Part shown: positions 57,257-64,000 of the stretch, piece by piece
Numbering within the stretch: the stretch's first letter is position 1
How the letters are laid out: each line of letters starts with the position of its first letter
NCBI RefSeq assembly: GCF_023073415.1
Contig: NZ_JADPJL010000067.1
Span: forward strand, 16,808 to 80,807
DNA: 64,000 nucleotides
Direction of reading: 5' to 3'
Origin: Bradyrhizobium sp. 190
Lineage (GTDB): Bacteria; Pseudomonadota; Alphaproteobacteria; Rhizobiales; Xanthobacteraceae
Notes under the pieces: generated by a model
Told to the model about the DNA's origin: nothing
Databases searched by the model: none
Seen by the model: the letters and a program-made list of their open reading frames with translations, nothing else
Translations under genes and position numbers: made by a program

Positions 57257-58288
57257 TCACTTGAGGCAAGGTGCGGACGTGATGCCGAGCCGACCCAGCA
57301 AATTCGCGTCGCGGTCGGCTTTCGGGTTTTTGGTGGTCAACAGCACATCGCCGATGAAGATCGAATTCGCGCCGGCCAAGAAGCACAGCGCCTGCAGTTC
57401 ATCGCTCATATACTGCCGTCCGGCAGACAACCGCACGACGCTCTTCGGCATCATGATCCGGGCGGTCGCGACCAGCCGCGCCACCGCGATCGGATCGGGA
57501 CGCTCCGCGGTGTCGTTGACCGGCACGTCCTTGACCTGGTTCCACAGGTTGATCGGCACGCTTTCGGGAGGCTTTCGAAGATTGGCGAGCAGCACCAGCA
57601 TGGCGAGCCGGTCCTCGAGGCGCTCGCCCATGCCGATAATGCCGCCACTGCACACCTTGATGCCGGCCTCGCGCACATGTGCAAGTGTATCGATGCGGTC
57701 CTGCAGGGTGCGCGTGGTGATGATCTTGCCGTAGAACTCGGGCGAGGAGTCGACATTGTGATTGTAGAAGTCGAGCCCGGCCTCAAAGAGCCGTGTGGCC
57801 TGCTTGCGCGTCAACATGCCGAGCGTGACGCAAGTCTCCATCCCGAGGCCTTTGACAGCGCTGATCATGTCGCAGATCTGATCGAGATCACGGTCCTTTG
57901 GACTGCGCCAGGCCGCGGCCAGGCAGAAGCGCCTCGCGCCGGCGTCCTTCGCGCGCTCTGCGGCGGCGACCACATCGGCGCAATCCATCAGGCGGGTGGC
58001 TTTCAGCCCGGTGTCGTAATGAGCGCTCTGCGAGCAGTAGGCGCAGTCTTCCGGACAGCCGCCGGTCTTGATGCTGAGCAGGCTCGCGGTCTCAAGGTGG
58101 TTTGGATCGAAGCTGTCCCGATGAACGCTCTGCGCCTGAAACATCAGGTCGGCAAACGGCCGGCCATAGAGCGCTTCGACCTCGGCGCGCTCCCAGCCAC
58201 TGCGGAGCGGCGCTCTGTCGCCGCCGTCGATCCGCTCCACTCCCATAGCAGCAGCCTTTGCACTTGCCTTCTTACCCGCGTCAATCAT
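57257..58288 (-). CDS. bioB: Biotin synthase
   Basis: 343 residues. Radical SAM enzyme inserting sulfur into dethiobiotin. The [4Fe-4S] cysteines are 78, 82 and 85 in TGGCPEDCAYCSQSAH. Others: VCSGGIIGMGERLEDRLAML, FLAGANSIFIGDVLLTTKNP. A BioR box lies 16-25 bases upstream of ATG 58288. First gene of the biotin operon, divergent from bioR. Confidence 0.97.
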   Translation of the reverse strand: MIDAGKKASAKAAAMGVERIDGGDRAPLRSGWERAEVEALYGRPFADLMFQAQSVHRDSFDPNHLETASLLSIKTGGCPEDCAYCSQSAHYDTGLKATRLMDCADVVAAAERAKDAGARRFCLAAAWRSPKDRDLDQICDMISAVKGLGMETCVTLGMLTRKQATRLFEAGLDFYNHNVDSSPEFYGKIITTRTLQDRIDTLAHVREAGIKVCSGGIIGMGERLEDRLAMLVLLANLRKPPESVPINLWNQVKDVPVNDTAERPDPIAVARLVATARIMMPKSVVRLSAGRQYMSDELQALCFLAGANSIFIGDVLLTTKNPKADRDANLLGRLGITSAPCLK

Positions 58289-58303
58289 AGATACCAGCGC
58301 CGA

Positions 58304-58313
58304 TTATCGATAG
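58304..58313. promoter_or_regulatory. BioR operator upstream of bioB
   Basis: TTATCGATAG matches the alphaproteobacterial BioR consensus TTATMKATAA in 9 of 10 positions. Its position just before the bioB start would block transcription. Confidence 0.75.
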
Positions 58314-58534
58314 TCGAGCGATCGATGCCAGTAAATTGCCTTAGGAACCGCTGGGAGATGATTATCGCCGCCCAAAGCCAGCCTTTCCGAAAAAGATGTA
58401 AAGCTAATCGATGCGCAAAGACCGCAAAAACTGCTCAAGCCCGGCGAAATCCTGCAACATCGGGCGAATCAAGGTTCGATGTCGAATCATCTCGGGCCGG
58501 TCGCCGAACGGGGCACAATATATCCGCTCAGTTG

Positions 58535-58544
58535 TGATAGATAA
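58535..58544. promoter_or_regulatory. BioR operator upstream of bioR
   Basis: TGATAGATAA matches TTATMKATAA in 9 of 10 positions and ends 3 bases before the bioR ATG, suggesting autorepression. Confidence 0.7.
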
Positions 58545-58547
58545 TCT

Positions 58548-59183
58548 ATGATCACAGACGAGAACACCACAATTGCCCAGCACATTGCGGGCTCAATTGG
58601 TGAGCGCATCATTAGCGGCGCTCTGCCGCCTGACGCCCCGCTCCGGCAGGATCATGTCGCGCGAGAGTTCAATTCCAGCCATGTCCCCGTGCGCGAGGCG
58701 TTTCGCCAACTGGAGGCTCAACATCTCGTTGTCGCTGTGCCCCGTCGTGGCGTGAGGGTCGCTCCACTCGATACCAATTCCGTGAAGGAGATCGCCGAGA
58801 TGCGTGGAGCTCTCGAGGTGGTCGCCCTGCGCAATGCGGCTCCAAAGCTCACCTTTAGCCATTTGGCACGGATCGAGCTCGCCCTGGTTGAAGGAGAGAA
58901 TGCCCAGACCATTCAGGATTTTGAGATGGCCAACCGCGCCTTTCACCACGCGCTGGCGGCGCCGTGTGCAATGCCGCGCCTGCTCGCCAGTCTCGACGGA
59001 CTACAGCTTGCAAACTCTCGATTGGTGTTCGCGATGGCGCGAAGTAGCGGTTGGCGACCGCGATCCAATCAGGATCACCGCCTGATTCTGCAGGCATTGC
59101 GAGCGCGCAACGTCGACCAAGCCTGTAACCTGCTCGCGCGCCACATTCAATCGATTGAGCGCCTTGCCCTTCCTGCGTCCTGA
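58548..59183 (+). CDS. bioR: GntR-family biotin regulator BioR
   Basis: 211 residues. N-terminal winged HTH (IGERIISGALPPDAPLRQDH, EFNSSHVPVREAFRQLEAQH, VPRRGVRVAPL) and a FadR-type helical C-terminal domain (MRGALEVVALRNAAPKLTFS, QDHRLILQALRARNVDQACN). The divergent position from bioB and the two BioR boxes make the assignment firm. In alphaproteobacteria BioR replaces BirA-type control of biotin genes. Confidence 0.92.
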   Translation: MITDENTTIAQHIAGSIGERIISGALPPDAPLRQDHVAREFNSSHVPVREAFRQLEAQHLVVAVPRRGVRVAPLDTNSVKEIAEMRGALEVVALRNAAPKLTFSHLARIELALVEGENAQTIQDFEMANRAFHHALAAPCAMPRLLASLDGLQLANSRLVFAMARSSGWRPRSNQDHRLILQALRARNVDQACNLLARHIQSIERLALPAS

Positions 59184-59270
59184 CCGGCAGTTCTGGCGAG
59201 TTCCGTTGCAGACCACGGTCCTGGCAAGACTGCGGCAGCAGCGACCATCTTGCCGGGCGAGCGCGGGATG

Positions 59271-59286
59271 TGGTGCTAGCGTTGCA
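59271..59286 (+). promoter_or_regulatory. Candidate sigma-54 promoter before the Dabb-pabB-pabA genes
   Basis: TGGTGCTAGCGTTGCA: GG-N10-GC spacing with a perfect TTGCA -12 box and two mismatches in the -24 box. About 55 bases before the Dabb start. No TGT-N10-ACA site was found in the 200 bases upstream. Confidence 0.4.
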
Positions 59287-59341
59287 GCCGGTTCAATCCC
59301 ACGATAGTTATGCGACCTACTCATTACTCCTCAGGCTATCC

Positions 59342-59647
59342 ATGATACGTCACATCGTCCTGTTCACAGCTAAGGATAAGACCCACATCGATAAAATGAT
59401 CGAAGGCCTCTCGGTTCTCACCAAAATCCCGCATGCCCGCCGGCTCGAGGTTGCCCGCAACCGCAAGACCGACCAGCTCGGCAACGACATCGACGTCGTG
59501 GTTTATGGTGAGTTCGACAACGAGGCGGATCTCGCTGCTTTCAAAGCGCATGATCTATACCAGGAATCGATCAGTCGGGTACGACCACTCCGCGAACTGC
59601 GGTTCGCGGCCGACTACAACGTATCAACAGCTGTGCGTTTTGCCTGA
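59342..59647 (+). CDS. Dabb (stress-responsive A/B barrel) domain protein
   Basis: 101 residues. MIRHIVLFTAKDKTHIDKMI, then VVVYGEFDNEADLAAFKAHD and LYQESISRVRPLRELRFAAD are the two halves of the ferredoxin-like Dabb barrel. Role unknown; related proteins bind small metabolites or act as cyclases. It precedes pabB by 152 bases. Confidence 0.88.
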   Translation: MIRHIVLFTAKDKTHIDKMIEGLSVLTKIPHARRLEVARNRKTDQLGNDIDVVVYGEFDNEADLAAFKAHDLYQESISRVRPLRELRFAADYNVSTAVRFA

Positions 59648-59799
59648 ATACAGCGATAATCAATTTGGTCGGTGCACCGTGTCCACCGACGGGGGTAACT
59701 TGATAATCGATCTCAAGAGTTTGCTGATCATGGACGAGCGTCGCTCTCGTTGGGGTGAGAATCACAATCGGAGCGCGTCTCACAGCACGCTAGCCCTCA

Positions 59800-61209
59800 G
59801 TGACTGACAGCCCGATGCACGTCCGAGAACTGCAATGGATTGAGCCTGTCACAGCGATGCGAAGTCTCGCGCATCGACCGCACCTTACGTTTCTCGATAG
59901 CGCCGCAAGACATGAGTTGCTTGGGCGCTACTCATATCTGAGCTGCGACCCGTTCAGCACCTATATGGTCGCGGACGGACAGGCGAGTTGCAATGGAGAG
60001 GCTCTTGAGGGCGATCCATGGAAAGTTCTTCGCACCCTGCTCGCCAAGTATCCGCAAGAGCATCGCCTCGATCTCCCGCCGTTCCAGGGAGGCGCGGCCG
60101 GCTTTCTTGCTTACGATCTAAACAGGACACTGGAGCAATTGCCGGCGCCCGCAATTCCTGGTCTGGGTTTGCCCCAATCCGTCCTGCATTTCTATGATGT
60201 GGTGGTCAGCTACGACCACCACGACGACAGATGCTGGATCGTTTCTACCGGATGGCCGGAACAGGATCCCGCACGTCGGAGCGAGCGTGCACGCCGTCGA
60301 GCCGATGAGTTTGCAGCACTGCTTGCCAGTCCAAAGTCGCCGCGGAATCGCGCCCTGGGCACACCCGGCGGATGGCATTCGAACTTCAGCCGTGACGGCT
60401 ACATTGCGGCGGTACAGCGCGTCGTCGACTTGATTTTGGCCGGAGACGTCTTCCAAGCCAACATTGCGCAGCGCTTCAGTGCCAGGATGTCGCCCTCATT
60501 TGATCCGCTTGCCTTCTACTGCCAGCTGCGCTTAGTGAACCCGGCGCCCTTTGCGGCCCTCTTGCGCTACGGCAAGCTCACCATCGCATCGAGCTCCCCG
60601 GAACGGTTCCTAAAGCTTGCTGGACAAAAAGTCGAAACGCGCCCCATCAAGGGCACGATTGCGCGTTCCGCTAATTCCGAGGAAGACCAGCGTCGCGCTG
60701 AAATCCTAGTCGCGTCCGAAAAGGACCGCGCCGAGAACATTATGATTGTCGACCTCCTGCGTAACGATCTTTCGCGCGTTTGCACGCCGCATTCGGTCGA
60801 AGTTCCAGCGCTTTGCAACCTCGAATCCTATGCCTCAGTGCACCACCTCGTGTCGATCGTTACGGGTGAACTTGCAGAAGAGCAAGACGCCGTTACCCTA
60901 CTGCGAGCTTGCTTTCCCGGCGGCTCCATTACCGGGGCGCCAAAGGTGCGATCAATGGAAATTATTGCCGAAATCGAGCGTGTTGCGCGAGATGTTTATT
61001 GCGGGGCGATCGGCTTCATCGGCTTCAACGGGCATATGGACACGAATATTGCGATCCGCACCGTAACGATCGACGATGGCCTGGCTGTGTTTCATGCGGG
61101 TGGCGGGATAACGGCGATGTCGGATCCAGAGGCCGAATACGAGGAAACGCTCGCCAAGACGCAGCGAATCTTTGACGCATTTCGTGCTGAAACAGCCGGT
61201 GCATCTTGA
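59800..61209 (+). CDS. pabB: Aminodeoxychorismate synthase component I
   Basis: 469 residues from GTG 59800; ATG 59815 (MHVRELQW) is an equally plausible start, and neither has a clear Shine-Dalgarno. Chorismate-binding enzyme: FQANIAQRFSARMSPSFDPL, SSSPERFLKLAGQKVETRPI, DLLRNDLSRV, FPGGSITGAPKVRSMEIIAE, and FHAGGGITAMSDPEAEYEET. RPIKGT carries the PabB lysine (about residue 284), where anthranilate synthase has alanine, so PABA rather than tryptophan synthesis. Translationally coupled to pabA. Confidence 0.92.
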   Translation: MTDSPMHVRELQWIEPVTAMRSLAHRPHLTFLDSAARHELLGRYSYLSCDPFSTYMVADGQASCNGEALEGDPWKVLRTLLAKYPQEHRLDLPPFQGGAAGFLAYDLNRTLEQLPAPAIPGLGLPQSVLHFYDVVVSYDHHDDRCWIVSTGWPEQDPARRSERARRRADEFAALLASPKSPRNRALGTPGGWHSNFSRDGYIAAVQRVVDLILAGDVFQANIAQRFSARMSPSFDPLAFYCQLRLVNPAPFAALLRYGKLTIASSSPERFLKLAGQKVETRPIKGTIARSANSEEDQRRAEILVASEKDRAENIMIVDLLRNDLSRVCTPHSVEVPALCNLESYASVHHLVSIVTGELAEEQDAVTLLRACFPGGSITGAPKVRSMEIIAEIERVARDVYCGAIGFIGFNGHMDTNIAIRTVTIDDGLAVFHAGGGITAMSDPEAEYEETLAKTQRIFDAFRAETAGAS

Positions 61210-61790
61210 TACTCATCGTCGACAACTACGATTCATTTGTCTTCAACATTGCCCGTTATCTCCGAAAACTTGGCGCAGCAACGGAGGTGATCCGGAACGA
61301 CGCGTTGACCGCCAGCGATCTTGTTGGTCTCAAGCCGTGCGCAGTGATTATCTCGCCCGGCCCCTGCACTCCACTCGAGGCCGGCATATCTACGGCCATC
61401 GTCCGCGAACTTTCAGGTCGCTTCCCCATTCTCGGCATTTGCCTCGGGCATCAGTGTATTGGGAGCGTGTTCGGCGGACGCGTAGTGCGTGCACGTCGCC
61501 CCATGCACGGGCGGTCTTCGCATATTGCCCATGACGGCCGGGGGCTATTCACTGGACTCTCATCGCCGCTTTGCGTTGGCCGCTACCATTCTCTTGTTGT
61601 TGAGCTCGATGAGACATGCGCCCCGCATCTCAATGTGACAGCGCGTTCCGAGGAAGGCGAGATCATGGCTCTCGCACATCAGTATCAACCAACCTACGGC
61701 GTGCAGTTCCATCCCGAATCGATACTTACCCAACAAGGGCACCTACTGCTTTCAAACTTCTTGCGAATAGCAGAAACTTCGTTAGCCTGA
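61206..61790 (+). CDS. pabA: Aminodeoxychorismate synthase component II (glutamine amidotransferase)
   Basis: 194 residues from TTG 61206, overlapping the pabB stop (TTGA). Class I amidotransferase triad: Cys79 in LGICLGHQCIG, His168 and Glu170 in YGVQFHPESIL. Supplies ammonia to PabB. No pabC lies downstream in the window. Confidence 0.93.
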   Translation: MILIVDNYDSFVFNIARYLRKLGAATEVIRNDALTASDLVGLKPCAVIISPGPCTPLEAGISTAIVRELSGRFPILGICLGHQCIGSVFGGRVVRARRPMHGRSSHIAHDGRGLFTGLSSPLCVGRYHSLVVELDETCAPHLNVTARSEEGEIMALAHQYQPTYGVQFHPESILTQQGHLLLSNFLRIAETSLA

Positions 61791-62284
61791 AGATCGGAGC
61801 GATGGCCCACGCCTCACGTTGGAAAAAGCGTGCTTGCGCAATGTGAGAGTGAGCTAGCTCGCTCCTCAGATCCTGGGCAAACAAAACCTTCCAAGATGCC
61901 AGTAGCGCGGTATCCGCACTCAAATTGGAAAGAACTCCGCTGCGAAAGAGCGGGAGTTTATGCGGGGAAGTTTTGATGCACTCTCATGATTGCATCACCT
62001 CAATTGCGTTATGCCGCTTCAGAAGTGGATCTGATGAACCTCCAGATAACGTCGCGCAAGACGAGGCCGAGAAAACGAGGTGCTAGACTTAGGCCATTGA
62101 CGCATAGCTCCGTGCCTATGTCCGACTCCGACATCGTTGTGCATCGGACAATGTCACTCGATATTGACCTGCCGCACGTCGCGTCGCCAAAAGCGGACCG
62201 CCGTCTTTGCACCCCTAAGCTGTCGATCGCCAGTTCTGGACGAGCTGAGGATCTCTTCAGAAGGCACCCACAGTCCATCGCTCT
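61791..62284. other. Gap without recognisable gene
   Basis: About 0.5 kb after pabA; several overlapping short frames, none with family motifs and no obvious terminator. Confidence 0.45.
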
Positions 62285-62545
62285 CGGCATGTCCGTCGAA
62301 ATGGCCGGTGGGCATCTTGAAAGTTGGTGGCGAATACAAGCTCGATCAAATCGGCTCGCGCCAGTGGCAAAAGTTCGCGCGCGAAACGCGGGTTGATGCG
62401 GACGAAGTCATTGCTCGACTGGATCTCGATGGCCGATTAGATTCTGATCCACTGACTGACCCGCGCGCGAAAGGAAGGATTAGCAATGCCGTCATCGAAC
62501 GACTGGCCGCGACACTAAGGGTACTTGATCGGTGGGCCAAGAAAT
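62285..62545 (+). pseudogene. HipA-family toxin, C-terminal fragment
   Basis: GILKVGGEYKLDQIGSRQWQ, KFARETRVDADEVIARLDLD and ISNAVIERLAATLR resemble the last part of HipA-type kinases (VGSEYRLRQIGLRHWEKFAK-like). Preceded by non-homologous sequence. Confidence 0.6.
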
Positions 62546-62900
62546 TCCAGCTTTTCGGACCGCAAATGTCTTTGCCCTCACTTCCGACGTAGGCGAAGAT
62601 TGTGCCGGGGCCGTACTACAGTTCGTTGCTCCTGATCGTCTAGAGGCTTTGAGAAGTGGCAAGGAGGACACGATCGAATGGCTCGACGAGCCGGAGATCG
62701 CCAAACGGCTCCAGGCCCTACGCGAGGATCATGCCTCCTGGCGTTTGCCGCGCGACACAGGCCAATTCAGGCTTGCCGGCGCGCAGCCAAAAACGGCGCT
62801 TCTTCTGAAGAAGGTCCGATGGGGCATTCCATCCGGGCGTGTTCCGTTGATCTAGATCCGCAAAGGGCGCAGCGTCATGGCGACCCGGAACGTGGCCGGG
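62535..62900 (+). pseudogene. HipA-family toxin, N-terminal fragment
   Basis: VFALTSDVGEDCAGAVLQFV, APDRLEALRSGKEDTIEWLD, LREDHASWRLPRDTGQFRLA, GAQPKTALL is the HipA N-domain up to the activation segment. It follows, rather than precedes, the C-terminal fragment. The frame is lost after VRWGIPSGRVP. Confidence 0.7.
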
Positions 62901-63026
62901 CACGGTGATTGCGCGCAAGCAAGCCAGTGCAGCTCCTGGAGGAGACGTTTGAACTGTGCTGCACACCACCATTAAAGAAGCCCAATCCGGGATACCGAAG
63001 CCAATATAAAAAGGGAGCGAACGGCC

Positions 63027-63867
63027 ATGTACAAGGTCAGCCCTTTAGCGCTCGCGCCATTGAGCCACGGCGGATCGGCAGCCGCGCAGCCGAAGGCGAT
63101 CGGTTCGGGCCTTGCGAATTCCGCAGCTGGTGCCAGCGGATTCGAGCGGGGTCTCACGATCGGCGGTCGCTATGGCCAGCTCACCGTCAACGTCTCCGAA
63201 GTGTCCTTGGGGTAACCGAGGGCAATGCGTTCGTCTATCCTCGGATCACCCAGAGCGAGCACAAGTTCATGCTGGTCAATGCCGCCACGGGCGTGAAGCG
63301 GCCGGCCTTTGATCAGACCCGCCTCGCAGCGGCGCTGAACGAGGCGAGCCACAAGAGCTATCAGGCCGACGATCTTCCCTTCCGTCATTTCGAACTGCCG
63401 ATCATGATCGAAGGCTCGGCTTCCGCATCTCGCAGGATCCCGCCAAGCTGGGACGGATCGGAAGGCAACTACTATGCCTTTTCGGCGCTGAGCTGGTCCC
63501 CGGACTCGCGCGACCTCGCGGCTTACCGCATTCGCCCCGGCTTCAAGCGCAAGGCTCACTATGTCAATCGTCGCCGACGGACCAACTTCAACCCGACTAT
63601 TCGACGATAGTCTATCCCAAGCCGGGTGATGTCTTGGCCCTACCCCATCCGGTACAGGTCCACATCGCGGACCGGCGCGAGATCGCGATCGATAATGCCC
63701 TATTTCCGAATCCCCATGATCTTTCGTCTATCCAGTGGAAAAATGGACGCGGCTTCACCTTCGATGCCAGAGGACGTAGCCAGGACATGCCATGGTCCGT
63801 GTGCGCCCACGCCCCGCTGCCAACAGCGAGGCCGCGGGAAACCGACAGCAGATTCCTTTTATCCTAA
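63027..63867 (+). pseudogene. S9-family (dipeptidyl peptidase IV-type) peptidase, N-terminal propeller part, frameshifted
   Basis: GGGAG precedes ATG 63027. ERGLTIGGRYGQLTVNVSEV, then after a shift near 63.2 kb NAFVYPRITQSEHKFMLVNA, FSALSWSPDSRDLAAYRIRP, and after another near 63.6 kb VYPKPGDVLALPHPVQVHIA, DNALFPNPHDLSSIQWKNGR. These are DPP IV-like beta-propeller repeats. The catalytic alpha/beta-hydrolase domain is absent. The N-terminus (MYKVSPLALAPLSHGGSAAA...) has no typical signal peptide and is Ala/Ser/Gly-rich. Confidence 0.7.
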
Positions 63868-63881
63868 GTTTTCGTTTCATC

Positions 63882-64000
63882 AATGCTCGCGTTCAACGTG
63901 AACCGAATGGATCGGCACATGCTCGTGGCTGGCGCCGAGTTCGTGAAGCCTGTGATGCAGGCGATGATGTGCAAGCTCCAGGACAGCCCGCAGCCTCGAG
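63882..64000 (+). other. Open frame running off the right edge
   Basis: ATG 63882 opens a frame without stop to the window end (MLAFNVNRMDRHMLVAGAEF...). Unrecognised; too short to judge. Confidence 0.25.

Noticed and set aside
57089..58537. 482-codon plus-strand ORF
   Set aside because: It is the antisense of bioB, whose radical-SAM cysteines and operon context are unmistakable; high GC creates long shadow frames.
59219..59235. Another GG-N10-GC match (TGGCAAGACTGCGGCA) before the Dabb gene
   Set aside because: The -12 box reads CGGCA rather than TTGCA; the match at 59271-59286 is better.
62900..63026. tts box (type III secretion promoter)
   Set aside because: No stretch resembling the conserved tts box was found.
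1..64000. CRISPR arrays, rRNA or tRNA genes
   Set aside because: No regularly spaced direct repeats and no rRNA- or tRNA-like sequence was seen in the window.

Overview
The window looks like part of a symbiosis island, or a comparable accessory region, from a Bradyrhizobium-like alphaproteobacterium. The grounds are moderately high GC with patchy local composition, a very high density of IS110, IS66, IS256, IS21, IS3, IS30 and IS5 remnants of types common in rhizobia, a BioR-controlled biotin locus, and a sigma-54 promoter paired with a NifA-type upstream site. The assignment rests on gene content and motif recognition alone; no database was consulted.

Layout. 1-17.2 kb is a decaying amino-acid/amine catabolic region: two GMC oxidoreductase pieces around a thiamine-diphosphate (ThDP) enzyme, a class III aminotransferase plus aldehyde dehydrogenase with a divergent Lrp regulator, a broken PucR regulator facing a frameshifted FAD amine oxidase and an intact cupin, a deletion scar joining an Lrp regulator to alanine dehydrogenase, and a frameshifted livG-F-H-M branched-chain amino acid ABC transporter. 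17.2-27.7 kb is a pile of insertion sequences. It includes an IS21 copy whose istB is split by a 2.6-kb serine-recombinase element and a 1.77-kb DDE element with clear terminal inverted repeats. 27.9-39.9 kb carries intact genes among debris: an EctB-like aminotransferase, an Asp/Glu racemase-family protein, a MATE exporter, and a GshB-like ATP-grasp ligase preceded by short peptide ORFs and a sigma-54/NifA-like promoter. 39.9-43.1 kb is a three-level nested transposon: IS256 interrupted by IS66, itself interrupted by a second IS256. 43.1-47.9 kb holds a second catabolic remnant with duplicated GMC, ThDP-enzyme and SDR pieces, an intact zinc alcohol dehydrogenase and an intact ThDP enzyme. 48-51.8 kb is again mobile debris, including a second serine-recombinase element joined to istB at the same codons as the first.

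52-61.8 kb is the best-preserved part. It has a Crp/Fnr regulator, the operon bioB-panD-bioF-bioD-bioA, a divergent bioR with BioR boxes on both sides, and then a Dabb-domain gene with pabB and pabA. Together these would supply biotin, beta-alanine (for pantothenate) and aminodeoxychorismate (for folate). The right end holds hipA fragments and a broken S9 peptidase gene.

The observations I rate highest are the ATP-grasp/peptide unit under an apparent RpoN-NifA promoter, and the repeated insertion of serine-recombinase elements into one conserved site of IS21 istB genes.
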